From a virus, in the IMG/VR virus record IMGVR_UViG_3300027759_003990, positions 1 to 28,232 of that record: DNA of 28,232 nucleotides; one strand, written 5' to 3'. The number at the start of each line of letters is the position of its first letter. The first letter of the stretch is position 1. Below the pieces are notes generated by a model. It was not told the origin of the DNA, did not search any database, and saw nothing but the letters and a program-made list of their open reading frames with translations. This document shows, piece after piece, positions 7,193 through 12,297 of this stretch. The position numbers were made by a program, and so were the translations under genes.

Positions 7193-7654
7193 ATGACTAC
7201 AAGTCTATTACCTTCCCTTTTTGACTTCCACAAGACCCTCGACCCATATACGGTTGGCTTTGATAAATTCTTTAAAGATATTGAAGAAGTTACCAAAACG
7301 GTTCAGAAGGCTGTGCCGTCATATCCCCCATACAATATCAAACAAGTAAGCAAAAACAAGTATGTCATTGAAATGGCAGTTGCTGGTTTTGCCAAATCTG
7401 ATATTGAAGTAACACTTGAAGGCAATAAATTGGTCATCAAAGGTTCCGCTCAAGAAAACGATATCAATGAAGAAGAAAGCTTCTTGTTCAAAGGTATTGC
7501 TAACCGTAACTTTACCCGTGCATTTACATTGGCTGATAAGATTGAAATTGGCCAAGCTGAAATGGTAAATGGTATGTTACGAGTATGGTTAGAAAATCTT
7601 GTGCAAACCCAAGATACCATTAAAAAGATTGCCATTAAAGAAAAGAGTGAATAA
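7193..7654 (+). CDS. Small heat-shock protein (Hsp20/IbpA-like)
   Basis: This 153-residue alpha-crystallin-family chaperone holds unfolding proteins without using ATP. The alpha-crystallin domain spans about residues 44-138, with YPPYNI at its start, IANRNFTRAFTLAD (102-115) as in IbpA, and the A-x-x-x-NGxLxV signature (AEMVNGMLRVWL, 122-133). The C-terminal IAI (146-148) is the IxI motif used in oligomerisation. A strong AAGGAG precedes the ATG. Hsp20 genes are common in T4-like phages of aquatic bacteria, probably for folding virion or replication proteins. It is the first gene of the island that separates regA from 43. Confidence 0.95.
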   Translation: MTTSLLPSLFDFHKTLDPYTVGFDKFFKDIEEVTKTVQKAVPSYPPYNIKQVSKNKYVIEMAVAGFAKSDIEVTLEGNKLVIKGSAQENDINEEESFLFKGIANRNFTRAFTLADKIEIGQAEMVNGMLRVWLENLVQTQDTIKKIAIKEKSE

Positions 7655-7716
7655 TGAACTGGTGGCCCGTAACCGATGAGGAATGGGAACAGTTGAATTA
7701 TCCAAAATTTCGGTAA
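7654..7716 (+). CDS. Possible 20-residue peptide coupled to hsp20
   Basis: A 20-codon frame (MNWWPVTDEEWEQLNYPKFR) starts with an ATG sharing one base with the hsp20 stop (TAATG) and ends seven bases before the next terminator stem. It is acidic and Trp-rich. Translational coupling and exact packing between gene and terminator support it. Its size makes chance likely, so confidence is low. Confidence 0.35.
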   Translation: MNWWPVTDEEWEQLNYPKFR

Positions 7717-7722
7717 TAATGA

Positions 7723-7750
7723 TAGGGGGTCTTGACAACCCCCTACTTTT
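7723..7750 (+). terminator. Intrinsic terminator carrying a promoter -35 in its loop
   Basis: TAGGGGGT (7723-7730) pairs with ACCCCCTA (7738-7745). The 7-base loop CTTGACA contains the whole TTGACA box of the next promoter. A C then TTTT (7747-7750) follows. Confidence 0.8.
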
Positions 7751-7760
7751 GTGTTATTAT
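7732..7760 (+). promoter_or_regulatory. Sigma70-type promoter within the terminator
   Basis: TTGACA (7732-7737), 17 bp, TATTAT (7755-7760). The segment TTTTGTGTTAT running into the -10 (7747-7757) is identical to the one at 7112-7122 in the regA/hsp20 module. Confidence 0.8.
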
Positions 7761-7770
7761 GGAGTATATT

Positions 7771-7971
7771 ATGAAAAATGTGAAACCCAAATCAATTCTT
7801 AAAAAAGTTCGTGCCAAAAATGGTACGGATATTTTCTATACTTATTCTAATTGGCCAATTGAAGAAATTGACGGTGAAAAATTTATTCCTGTTGTGAAAC
7901 AAATGCCAGATTCAAAAAAAAATCAAGTCGTTCATTATATGAAAAAAGATAGTATGGAGTATGTGAAATGA
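7771..7971 (+). CDS. Small basic hypothetical protein
   Basis: This 66-residue Lys-rich protein starts MKNVKPKSILKK behind GGAG. A longer in-frame reading from the TTG at 7732 would begin inside the promoter -35 box, so I reject it. The body (GTDIFYTYSNWPIEEIDGEKFIPVV) looks like a small beta protein with a helical C-terminus. No family was recognised. The likely transcript starts only a few bases upstream, giving a very short leader. Its stop overlaps the next start (ATGA). Confidence 0.6.
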   Translation: MKNVKPKSILKKVRAKNGTDIFYTYSNWPIEEIDGEKFIPVVKQMPDSKKNQVVHYMKKDSMEYVK

Positions 7972-8198
7972 GTTTTTTAGTTCAACATCAATTATTAAAT
8001 AATCAAAAACGAAGATTTGATCCCAAAAACAAAAGGGATATTGAATTATTTAAAATGTTCTTAACTGAAAACAAATGGAATGGTCCTTGTCCTTTTCTCT
8101 TAGAAGAACCACATACTGTAATTCCTGAAATGTTAAAAGACAAATATATTCGTAGTCAATTCAACATTCCAGAACCTATTGGTGAAATATTAAGATGA
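7968..8198 (+). CDS. Hypothetical protein, 76 residues
   Basis: I do not recognise this small protein (MSFLVQHQLLNNQKRRFDPKN...). It has a basic N-terminal helix and then a KMFLTENKWNGPCPFLLEEP segment with Trp and Cys, typical of compact phage accessory proteins. It overlaps the genes on both sides through ATGA junctions, so it belongs to a three-gene unit (7771-8365) run by the promoter at 7732. Confidence 0.6.
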   Translation: MSFLVQHQLLNNQKRRFDPKNKRDIELFKMFLTENKWNGPCPFLLEEPHTVIPEMLKDKYIRSQFNIPEPIGEILR

Positions 8199-8365
8199 AT
8201 TGGTTGCGGTATTCAGGTTGTAATATCATATTAAAATTAAATCCATTTCATTGGAGATTAAATTATTCTTATAATAAGACCAATGAGATATGGGAAACAG
8301 ATGCTTTAGTTATTGAATTGTTACCTATAACCATACGAATATGGTTTGATGACGGAACGTGGTAA
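8195..8365 (+). CDS. Hypothetical protein, 56 residues, Trp-rich
   Basis: A 56-codon gene (MNWLRYSGCNIILKLNPFHW...) begins at the ATGA overlap with the upstream stop and ends TAA at 8363-8365. It is rich in Trp, Ile and Tyr with alternating hydrophobic residues (ALVIELLPITIRIWFDDGTW), suggesting a small beta-sheet protein; there is no clear membrane helix. The pattern of a short Trp-rich protein ending in DDGTW/DDGSW is one I associate with phage hypothetical proteins. The perfect overlap with its neighbour supports it being real. Confidence 0.6.
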   Translation: MNWLRYSGCNIILKLNPFHWRLNYSYNKTNEIWETDALVIELLPITIRIWFDDGTW

Positions 8366-8412
8366 TCCCTTGGCCAATTGTGGTCTACCAAATTTTTTTA
8401 AAGGAAAATAAT

Positions 8413-9321
8413 ATGAAGAAAATTATTGCGAGTTTGTTTTTGTTGATGCTTTCATGGACTGCACAGGCTGAATCTGTTCGAACTCCTGGAGTCTGGGGTT
8501 TTGCTGTGGGATCCACACAAGGCACTTATTTTCGTGCCATACTAGAACAAGCAAATTTGGACCAAAAAAAATATCAATTCGTATTTGAACACAAACCTGG
8601 TGCCGGCGGTAGTATTGCCACACGTTCAGTATTAGAAAATAAAGGACCTGTGATTCTTGCGCACACTGCGGCTTTTTACGTTCGGCCGTATTTGTATTCG
8701 GACACTGGTTATAATTTTGACCAGTTTCGTCCTATATTGGTAATGGGTTCCGCTCCTGCTGTATTGACCACTCGTGGTAAAACCTTGGATCAATTACTAA
8801 AACAACCCCGAATTATCTTGGGCACGGCTGGTGCTGGTAGTAGTACACACCTCATGGCCGAAGTGTTCAAAAGTTATATCAAAGGTCCAGAAGTGACCAT
8901 GGTGCATTTTAAAGACACTAATGAAGCCTATCTTAATGTCATGGGTGGACATGTGGATGCAAACTTTGAATTTTTGGGTGACGCAATTGCCAGAGCCACT
9001 CCCGAAATCACCTTTGCTGGTATGACTGGCACAGTCAGCGTCAACAACATTCCATTATTACTCAATCGTGGCATGCCAGATATGGCACAGGTCAACAACA
9101 TTTTTGCCATCTATGTACCAGCAAACATGAGTCCAGAAACCTACACCGAACTGCGTGCCATTTTGTTAAAAGCTGAAAAAAGTTCCAAAGTGCAAGAACT
9201 TTATGTTAAAGATTTTACATATAGAGATCCAAAACACCTACAAACTCAGTACTTGCAGTCCTGGTATCAGGACAATATAACACGATTCAAACGATTAACC
9301 GTAAATATACAACTACAATAA
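8413..9321 (+). CDS. TctC/Bug-family periplasmic solute-binding protein
   Basis: This 302-residue protein belongs to the tripartite tricarboxylate transporter substrate-binding family. The start chosen is the ATG at 8413 after AAAGGA; it opens a signal peptide (MKKIIASLFLLMLSWTAQA, predicted cleavage before Glu20). Family motifs follow: HKPGAGGSIATR (60-71), GTAGAGSSTHLMAEVFK (137-153) and a VHFKDTNEAYLNVMGGHVD block (164-182). Such proteins capture carboxylates or other organic acids in the periplasm for TctAB-type permeases, and are most expanded in Betaproteobacteria. No permease gene is present, so it would serve a host transporter. Counted lines are 38-50% G+C (8821-8880 is 30/60), richer than the phage core, suggesting later acquisition from a host. 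Confidence 0.9.
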   Translation: MKKIIASLFLLMLSWTAQAESVRTPGVWGFAVGSTQGTYFRAILEQANLDQKKYQFVFEHKPGAGGSIATRSVLENKGPVILAHTAAFYVRPYLYSDTGYNFDQFRPILVMGSAPAVLTTRGKTLDQLLKQPRIILGTAGAGSSTHLMAEVFKSYIKGPEVTMVHFKDTNEAYLNVMGGHVDANFEFLGDAIARATPEITFAGMTGTVSVNNIPLLLNRGMPDMAQVNNIFAIYVPANMSPETYTELRAILLKAEKSSKVQELYVKDFTYRDPKHLQTQYLQSWYQDNITRFKRLTVNIQLQ

Positions 9322-9344
9322 TTTCACCTGGTGAAATTGATTTT
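9320..9344 (+). terminator. Probable terminator after the solute-binding gene
   Basis: AATTTCA/TGAAATT arms (9320-9326 and 9332-9338) close on CCTGG; the near-palindrome covers 9320-9338 and TTTT follows at 9341-9344. The stem is AT-rich and overlaps the stop codon, so efficiency is uncertain. Confidence 0.5.
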
Positions 9345-9345
9345 A

Positions 9346-9370
9346 CTCCTAAATATTAATATCCTAGGAG
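9346..9370 (+). promoter_or_regulatory. Hairpin that can mask the metalloprotease Shine-Dalgarno
   Basis: CTCCTA (9346-9351) is complementary to TAGGAG (9365-9370), which contains the Shine-Dalgarno for the ATG at 9379. The 13-base loop is AT-only except its last bases. Pairing would block initiation in longer transcripts. Confidence 0.45.
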
Positions 9371-9378
9371 AGTTTTAA

Positions 9379-9918
9379 ATGCAGCTCAGTATAGTTGGAT
9401 GTCCAGATAAAAAACGTTTCCGACCATATGTGAAACGTGCAGCGGCTTTTTATGCTCAGGAATTGATGACCGAAAGAATGTTAGATAATATCTTTATTCG
9501 GATCAAATTTGATTCTAAACTTGATGCATTAGGATACGCTGGTGTCATTGATTATAATGACAGTAATAAACCTAGAGAATTTGAAATAGAAATAAATCCT
9601 ATGGCTGGTTCACATGACATATTGGAGACCATAGCACATGAAATGGTACACATTAAACAATATGCATATGGTGAAACCAATGAATACGGTACTCGGTGGA
9701 GAGGTCAAAGAATTAATACCGAAAACTTAGATTATTATGATGAACCATGGGAGATAGAAGCCTATGGATTATCAACAGGATTGTTTAGTAAGTTTGTGAT
9801 TAAAGAGAAGTTATGGGAAGTATTTTCAGACATTCGTAATCCGGATGATCCATTGAAACCAGAACCTATTGCTTGGAAAAGTATACCACAAATAAATATT
9901 GACAATCAGCCTATATAA
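9379..9918 (+). CDS. Zinc metalloprotease-like protein (HExxH, SprT-like fold)
   Basis: This 179-residue protein has a zincin active site: IAHEMVHIKQ with HEMVH at 87-91 (two His ligands and the catalytic Glu), and a downstream PWEIEAYG (123-130) whose Glu could be the third ligand, as in SprT-like or gluzincin enzymes. The segment EFEIEINP (67-74) before the helix fits the edge strand of the fold. It has no signal peptide, so it acts inside the infected cell; the substrate is unknown. The Shine-Dalgarno AGGAG lies in a possible hairpin, and the last codons overlap the -35 of the next promoter. Confidence 0.75.
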   Translation: MQLSIVGCPDKKRFRPYVKRAAAFYAQELMTERMLDNIFIRIKFDSKLDALGYAGVIDYNDSNKPREFEIEINPMAGSHDILETIAHEMVHIKQYAYGETNEYGTRWRGQRINTENLDYYDEPWEIEAYGLSTGLFSKFVIKEKLWEVFSDIRNPDDPLKPEPIAWKSIPQINIDNQPI

Positions 9919-9927
9919 TGTTACAAT
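9899..9927 (+). promoter_or_regulatory. Sigma70-type promoter before the structured leader and tRNA-Thr
   Basis: TTGACA (9899-9904), 17 bp, TACAAT (9922-9927). The -35 and spacer overlap the 3' end of the metalloprotease gene. The spacer holds CTATATAATG six bases after TTGACA, as at 1959. Transcription should start near 9934. Confidence 0.75.
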
Positions 9928-9933
9928 TTTAAT

Positions 9934-10024
9934 TATGCGGTGAGTGATAGCACGATATGAGATTCCCTCTTATATTACCTGAGCATAGCAGTGGCACCGC
10001 TCCAAATTCTTTAAGGACTATATC
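9934..10024 (+). ncRNA. Structured 5' leader (candidate RNA element)
   Basis: The predicted transcript begins with GCGGTG (9937-9942), which pairs with CACCGC (9995-10000). Inside it, ATATGAGA (9955-9962) pairs with TCTTATAT (9968-9975) around TTCCC, with one G-U. This gives a closed multi-element fold ending 12 bases before the AAGGA of the downstream 57-residue gene. I do not recognise a known riboswitch class. It may regulate that gene or simply protect the 5' end. Confidence 0.4.
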
Positions 10025-10198
10025 ATGGCAGTTTCAAAAACAAAAAAGAAAAATCCTATGTTGACCAAAAATGGTAAACCAAGATTAGGTCCTTTAAATC
10101 TGAAACAACTCAATGATATGTTGGAAAGAAGTAGCCGGCCAAAAGACAAGGCAAAAATTCAGAAACGAATTGCCGTAATAACTTCAAGGCCGGTTTAG
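10025..10198 (+). CDS. Small basic protein overlapping tRNA-Thr
   Basis: This 57-residue Lys/Arg-rich protein (MAVSKTKKKNPMLTKNGKPR... LNLKQLNDMLERSSRPKDKAKIQKRI) starts behind AAGGA. The motif TKNGKxRLGPLN...LEKSSRPK followed by a basic helix is one I recognise from small proteins of aquatic T4-like phages; its function is unknown, possibly nucleic-acid binding. The reading frame ends TAG at 10196-10198, nine bases inside the tRNA-Thr gene, so processing of the tRNA 5' end would cut the mRNA just before its stop. Confidence 0.65.
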   Translation: MAVSKTKKKNPMLTKNGKPRLGPLNLKQLNDMLERSSRPKDKAKIQKRIAVITSRPV

Positions 10199-10264
10199 CT
10201 CATTCGGTAGAGCAACTGATTTGTAATCAGTAGGTGGTCAGTTCGAATCCGACAACCGGCACCA
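10189..10264 (+). tRNA. tRNA-Thr (anticodon TGT)
   Basis: This is a full cloverleaf of 76 bases: acceptor GCCGGTT/AACCGGC, D-stem GCTC/GAGC, anticodon stem ACTGA/TCAGT with loop TTTGTAA (anticodon TGT at 10222-10224), T-loop TTCGAAT, discriminator A and an encoded CCA. The T-stem GTCAG/CCGAC contains one A-C mismatch (52:62). It would read ACA (and, by wobble, other ACN) codons, which are frequent in these AT-rich genes. A T7 run follows six bases after the CCA. Confidence 0.95.
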
Positions 10265-10362
10265 TTAATTTTTTTGATTACAGTTATTAAAACATATCAT
10301 AAAGGCAATAAGTATTTTTTATCAATTTGAGTGATATATAAGTTTTTAACTATGGAGAAATC

Positions 10363-10821
10363 ATGTCAATCACTATTAAGAATTTAGAAAGCGCTTTGGC
10401 TGGAGAAAGTCAAGCACACATTAAGTATCGTTACTTTGCCAAAATTGCTCGCCAAAATGGCCATGAAGAAGTGGCAAAACATTTTGAACACACCGCAGAA
10501 CAAGAACTACTACACGCATGGAGCCATTTAGAATTACTCATTGGTAAACCATCAACAAAAGAATGTTTAGAAAAAGCCATTGAAGGTGAAACATATGAAT
10601 TCACTACAATGTATCCTAATTTCTATGAGAGTGCTGTATCAGAAAAAAATGCTCAAGCATCGGTTGAGTTTGTTGAACAGATGGCTGAATCAAAAGAACA
10701 TGCCAATCAGTTTAAACAAAAACTGGATGTATTAGAAAAAGCAGAGAAACGTTTTGCTGCTCTAAAGAAAGTTGAAGAGCGTCACGCTAATGCTTATAAA
10801 CAAGTATTGGAGGCACTATAA
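10363..10821 (+). CDS. Rubrerythrin (diiron domain only)
   Basis: This 152-residue ferritin-like diiron protein reduces peroxide in the cytoplasm. It has the rubrerythrin helix signatures: GESQAHIKYRYFA with E15, EQELLHAW with E48 and H51, EGETYEFTTMYPNF (74-87) and VEERHANAYKQ with E138 and H141. Between the third and fourth signatures there is a longer helical stretch (about 100-133) than I expect. The usual C-terminal rubredoxin-like domain is absent; instead a separate rubredoxin gene starts at the stop codon (TAATG). CTATGGAG precedes the ATG. No convincing promoter was found in the 98 bases upstream. Confidence 0.9.
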   Translation: MSITIKNLESALAGESQAHIKYRYFAKIARQNGHEEVAKHFEHTAEQELLHAWSHLELLIGKPSTKECLEKAIEGETYEFTTMYPNFYESAVSEKNAQASVEFVEQMAESKEHANQFKQKLDVLEKAEKRFAALKKVEERHANAYKQVLEAL

Positions 10822-10976
10822 TGACAGCAGAAATAATGCACATCTGTATTGTTTGTGGCCATAAACACGATGAAAAGACCGAAGGTAAATGGGAAGAATT
10901 ACCAGATGACTTCTTGTGTCCAGAGTGTGGATGTGGAAAAGACGAATACTATGATGAACTTTGGCATTCGGTTTAA
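10821..10976 (+). CDS. Rubredoxin
   Basis: This 51-residue protein has the complete FeS4 site: CIVCGH (9-14) and CPECGCGKDEYY (33-44), separated by 20 residues containing the usual acidic segment (GKWEELPDDFLCP). It shares one base with the rubrerythrin stop. It would pass electrons from a host NAD(P)H reductase to the rubrerythrin diiron centre, restoring as two polypeptides the function usually fused in one. Confidence 0.93.
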   Translation: MTAEIMHICIVCGHKHDEKTEGKWEELPDDFLCPECGCGKDEYYDELWHSV

Positions 10977-10991
10977 CAAAAAAGGTTGGAG

Positions 10992-11025
10992 TCGCCGGAG
11001 CCACCGAAAAAATTTCGGCGATTTT
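10992..11025 (+). terminator. Probable terminator after rubredoxin
   Basis: TCGCCG (10992-10997) pairs with CGGCGA (11016-11021), followed by TTTT (11022-11025). A competing inner hairpin CCGAAA/TTTCGG (11004-11018) shares the CGG. The region 10977-11067 holds no gene. Confidence 0.5.
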
Positions 11026-11067
11026 CAAGTTTCAAATTTTGATTTTTGTTTTTAAGATATATAATAT

Positions 11068-11142
11068 AGCGGGGTAGCTCAGAGGTAGAGCATTGGACTC
11101 ATAATCCAGGGGCCGTAGGTTCGATTCCTTCCCCCGCAACCA
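11068..11142 (+). tRNA. tRNA-Met (anticodon CAT), initiator-like acceptor end
   Basis: Anchoring on T8-A9-G10 gives acceptor positions 2-7 GCGGGG pairing with 66-71 CCCCGC, while position 1 (A, 11068) faces A72: an unpaired 1:72 end as in bacterial initiator tRNA, and the 3' end CCCCCGCAACCA is identical to E. coli tRNA-fMet. The anticodon loop is CTCATAA (CAT at 11100-11102). The D-stem GCTC/GAGC and anticodon stem TTGGA/TCCAG are elongator-like, lacking three G-C pairs. CCA is encoded. The T-stem has one T-T mismatch (50:64). Alternatives are elongator Met or lysidine-modified Ile. Confidence 0.9.
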
Positions 11143-11155
11143 ATAAGGAGATGAT

Positions 11156-11287
11156 ATGTCAGATGATAAAAAGTTTCGTGAAGAACAATTAAAAAAAGTT
11201 CGTAACCTCAAACCAGTAACTCCCAAACCAAAACCAAACTTTGCACCTAAAATGACTGTAATGCGTAAGGCAGGTAGAGGAAGATAA
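11156..11287 (+). CDS. Small basic protein, 43 residues
   Basis: This is a short Lys/Pro/Arg-rich frame (MSDDKKFREEQLKKVRNLKP... MRKAGRGR) behind a strong AAGGAG. It has an N-terminal charged helix, a PKPKPNFAPK linker and a basic tail, so it could bind nucleic acid. The competing ATG at 11151 is out of frame and soon stops. No family was recognised. It sits between tRNA-Met and the PP-loop cassette. Confidence 0.6.
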   Translation: MSDDKKFREEQLKKVRNLKPVTPKPKPNFAPKMTVMRKAGRGR

Positions 11288-11301
11288 CGCAGTACTTTAT
11301 A

Positions 11302-12297
11302 ATGGATAATAAAAATTATATTTGGATCAATAGATTTAATTTAGACTATGAAAAATATCCGAATAGAAAAAAACACAAATCTTTTTTTGATTTAGAATTT
11401 CCTGTTGACCGATTTAATATTGTTCCAGGTTTATTAGAATTACCTTGTATCAATATAGTAAAAGAACCAAAATTCAATTTAGATAATATCTCAAATGATT
11501 TTGAAGATAGATATTATTCAGTAATAGAGCAAGTTGTTAATAATGTTTATAAGTTTGCTCAAAACAAAACCATACATTTGTTTTATAGTGGTGGTATTGA
11601 TAGTGTATGTGTTTTAGTTGCTTTACAAAAAAATAAAAAATACAAAGAATTTCTTGCTGAAAACCGTTTTTTCATTTGTATGACATCAAAAAGTATAGAT
11701 GAATATCCAAACTTTTTCTCCAATCACATACAAAATAAAATTCCCATAAGATTATTGAATTTTAATGAATCAATGAATGATTCAAATGTTCTAGTTGTGT
11801 CTGGAGATATGGGAGATTATATAATAGGTTCCAGTGATGCATTAAATTTTGAAATCGATAATTTGATGGACAATTGGAAAAAATTAAATATTGATAATGA
11901 ATTGTATTCTAAAACTATCAAAAGATGCCCATTTGATATTACTTCAATTAATCAATACGTCTGGTGGATAAACCAATGTTTTTCATATCAAGATGAGTTG
12001 GTTCGTTATTATGTTTGGTCATCAACAAAAGATATACAATCAATACCAACTGATGAAAAAGTTTTTAGATTTTTTTATGACGATTTATTTACCACATATT
12101 CTTACGAATACATGAGTACGAATCCATATTACACTGATGCAAAACAATTAAAGCATTGGCCAAAAAAGTTTATACATAATTTTACAAAAGACGATTCTTA
12201 TTTACATAAAGAAAAAATTTGTAGTCAAAAAATGATACCAAAAACACTACAAAAAAATAGTTTATTTGTGGAAAACAAAGTTATTAAAAGTGATTAA
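11302..12297 (+). CDS. PP-loop ATPase A (asparagine-synthetase-like domain)
   Basis: This 331-residue protein has an ATP-pyrophosphatase motif, IHLFYSGGIDSVCVLVAL with SGGIDS at 96-101, and a second glycine-rich block SGDMGDYIIGSSDA (167-180) that resembles the GDGADE.F.GY region of asparagine synthetase C-terminal domains. Such enzymes adenylate a carboxyl or carbonyl group and let an amine or sulfur nucleophile displace AMP. No glutaminase domain is present, so the nitrogen donor is unknown. Its start lacks a clear Shine-Dalgarno. It is followed without a gap by gene B. DNA is very AT-rich here (12301-12360, at the start of gene B, has 13/60 G+C). Confidence 0.75.
   Translation: MDNKNYIWINRFNLDYEKYPNRKKHKSFFDLEFPVDRFNIVPGLLELPCINIVKEPKFNLDNISNDFEDRYYSVIEQVVNNVYKFAQNKTIHLFYSGGIDSVCVLVALQKNKKYKEFLAENRFFICMTSKSIDEYPNFFSNHIQNKIPIRLLNFNESMNDSNVLVVSGDMGDYIIGSSDALNFEIDNLMDNWKKLNIDNELYSKTIKRCPFDITSINQYVWWINQCFSYQDELVRYYVWSSTKDIQSIPTDEKVFRFFYDDLFTTYSYEYMSTNPYYTDAKQLKHWPKKFIHNFTKDDSYLHKEKICSQKMIPKTLQKNSLFVENKVIKSD

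Noticed and set aside
8366-8412. TTGG...CCAA with a T7 run before the solute-binding gene
   Set aside because: Only a 4-bp stem with a 14-base loop; too weak to call a terminator.
9957-10064. Possible upstream 35-codon frame in the structured leader, overlapping the 57-residue gene
   Set aside because: No well-spaced Shine-Dalgarno, low-complexity product, and it lies in the predicted hairpin.
10849-11055. 68-codon + strand frame over the rubredoxin
   Set aside because: The overlapping 51-codon frame at 10821 has the complete rubredoxin Cys motifs and a coupled start, so this one is a shadow.
11060-11065. TATAAT just before tRNA-Met
   Set aside because: A start from this -10 would fall inside the tRNA, and no good -35 lies 17 bp upstream.
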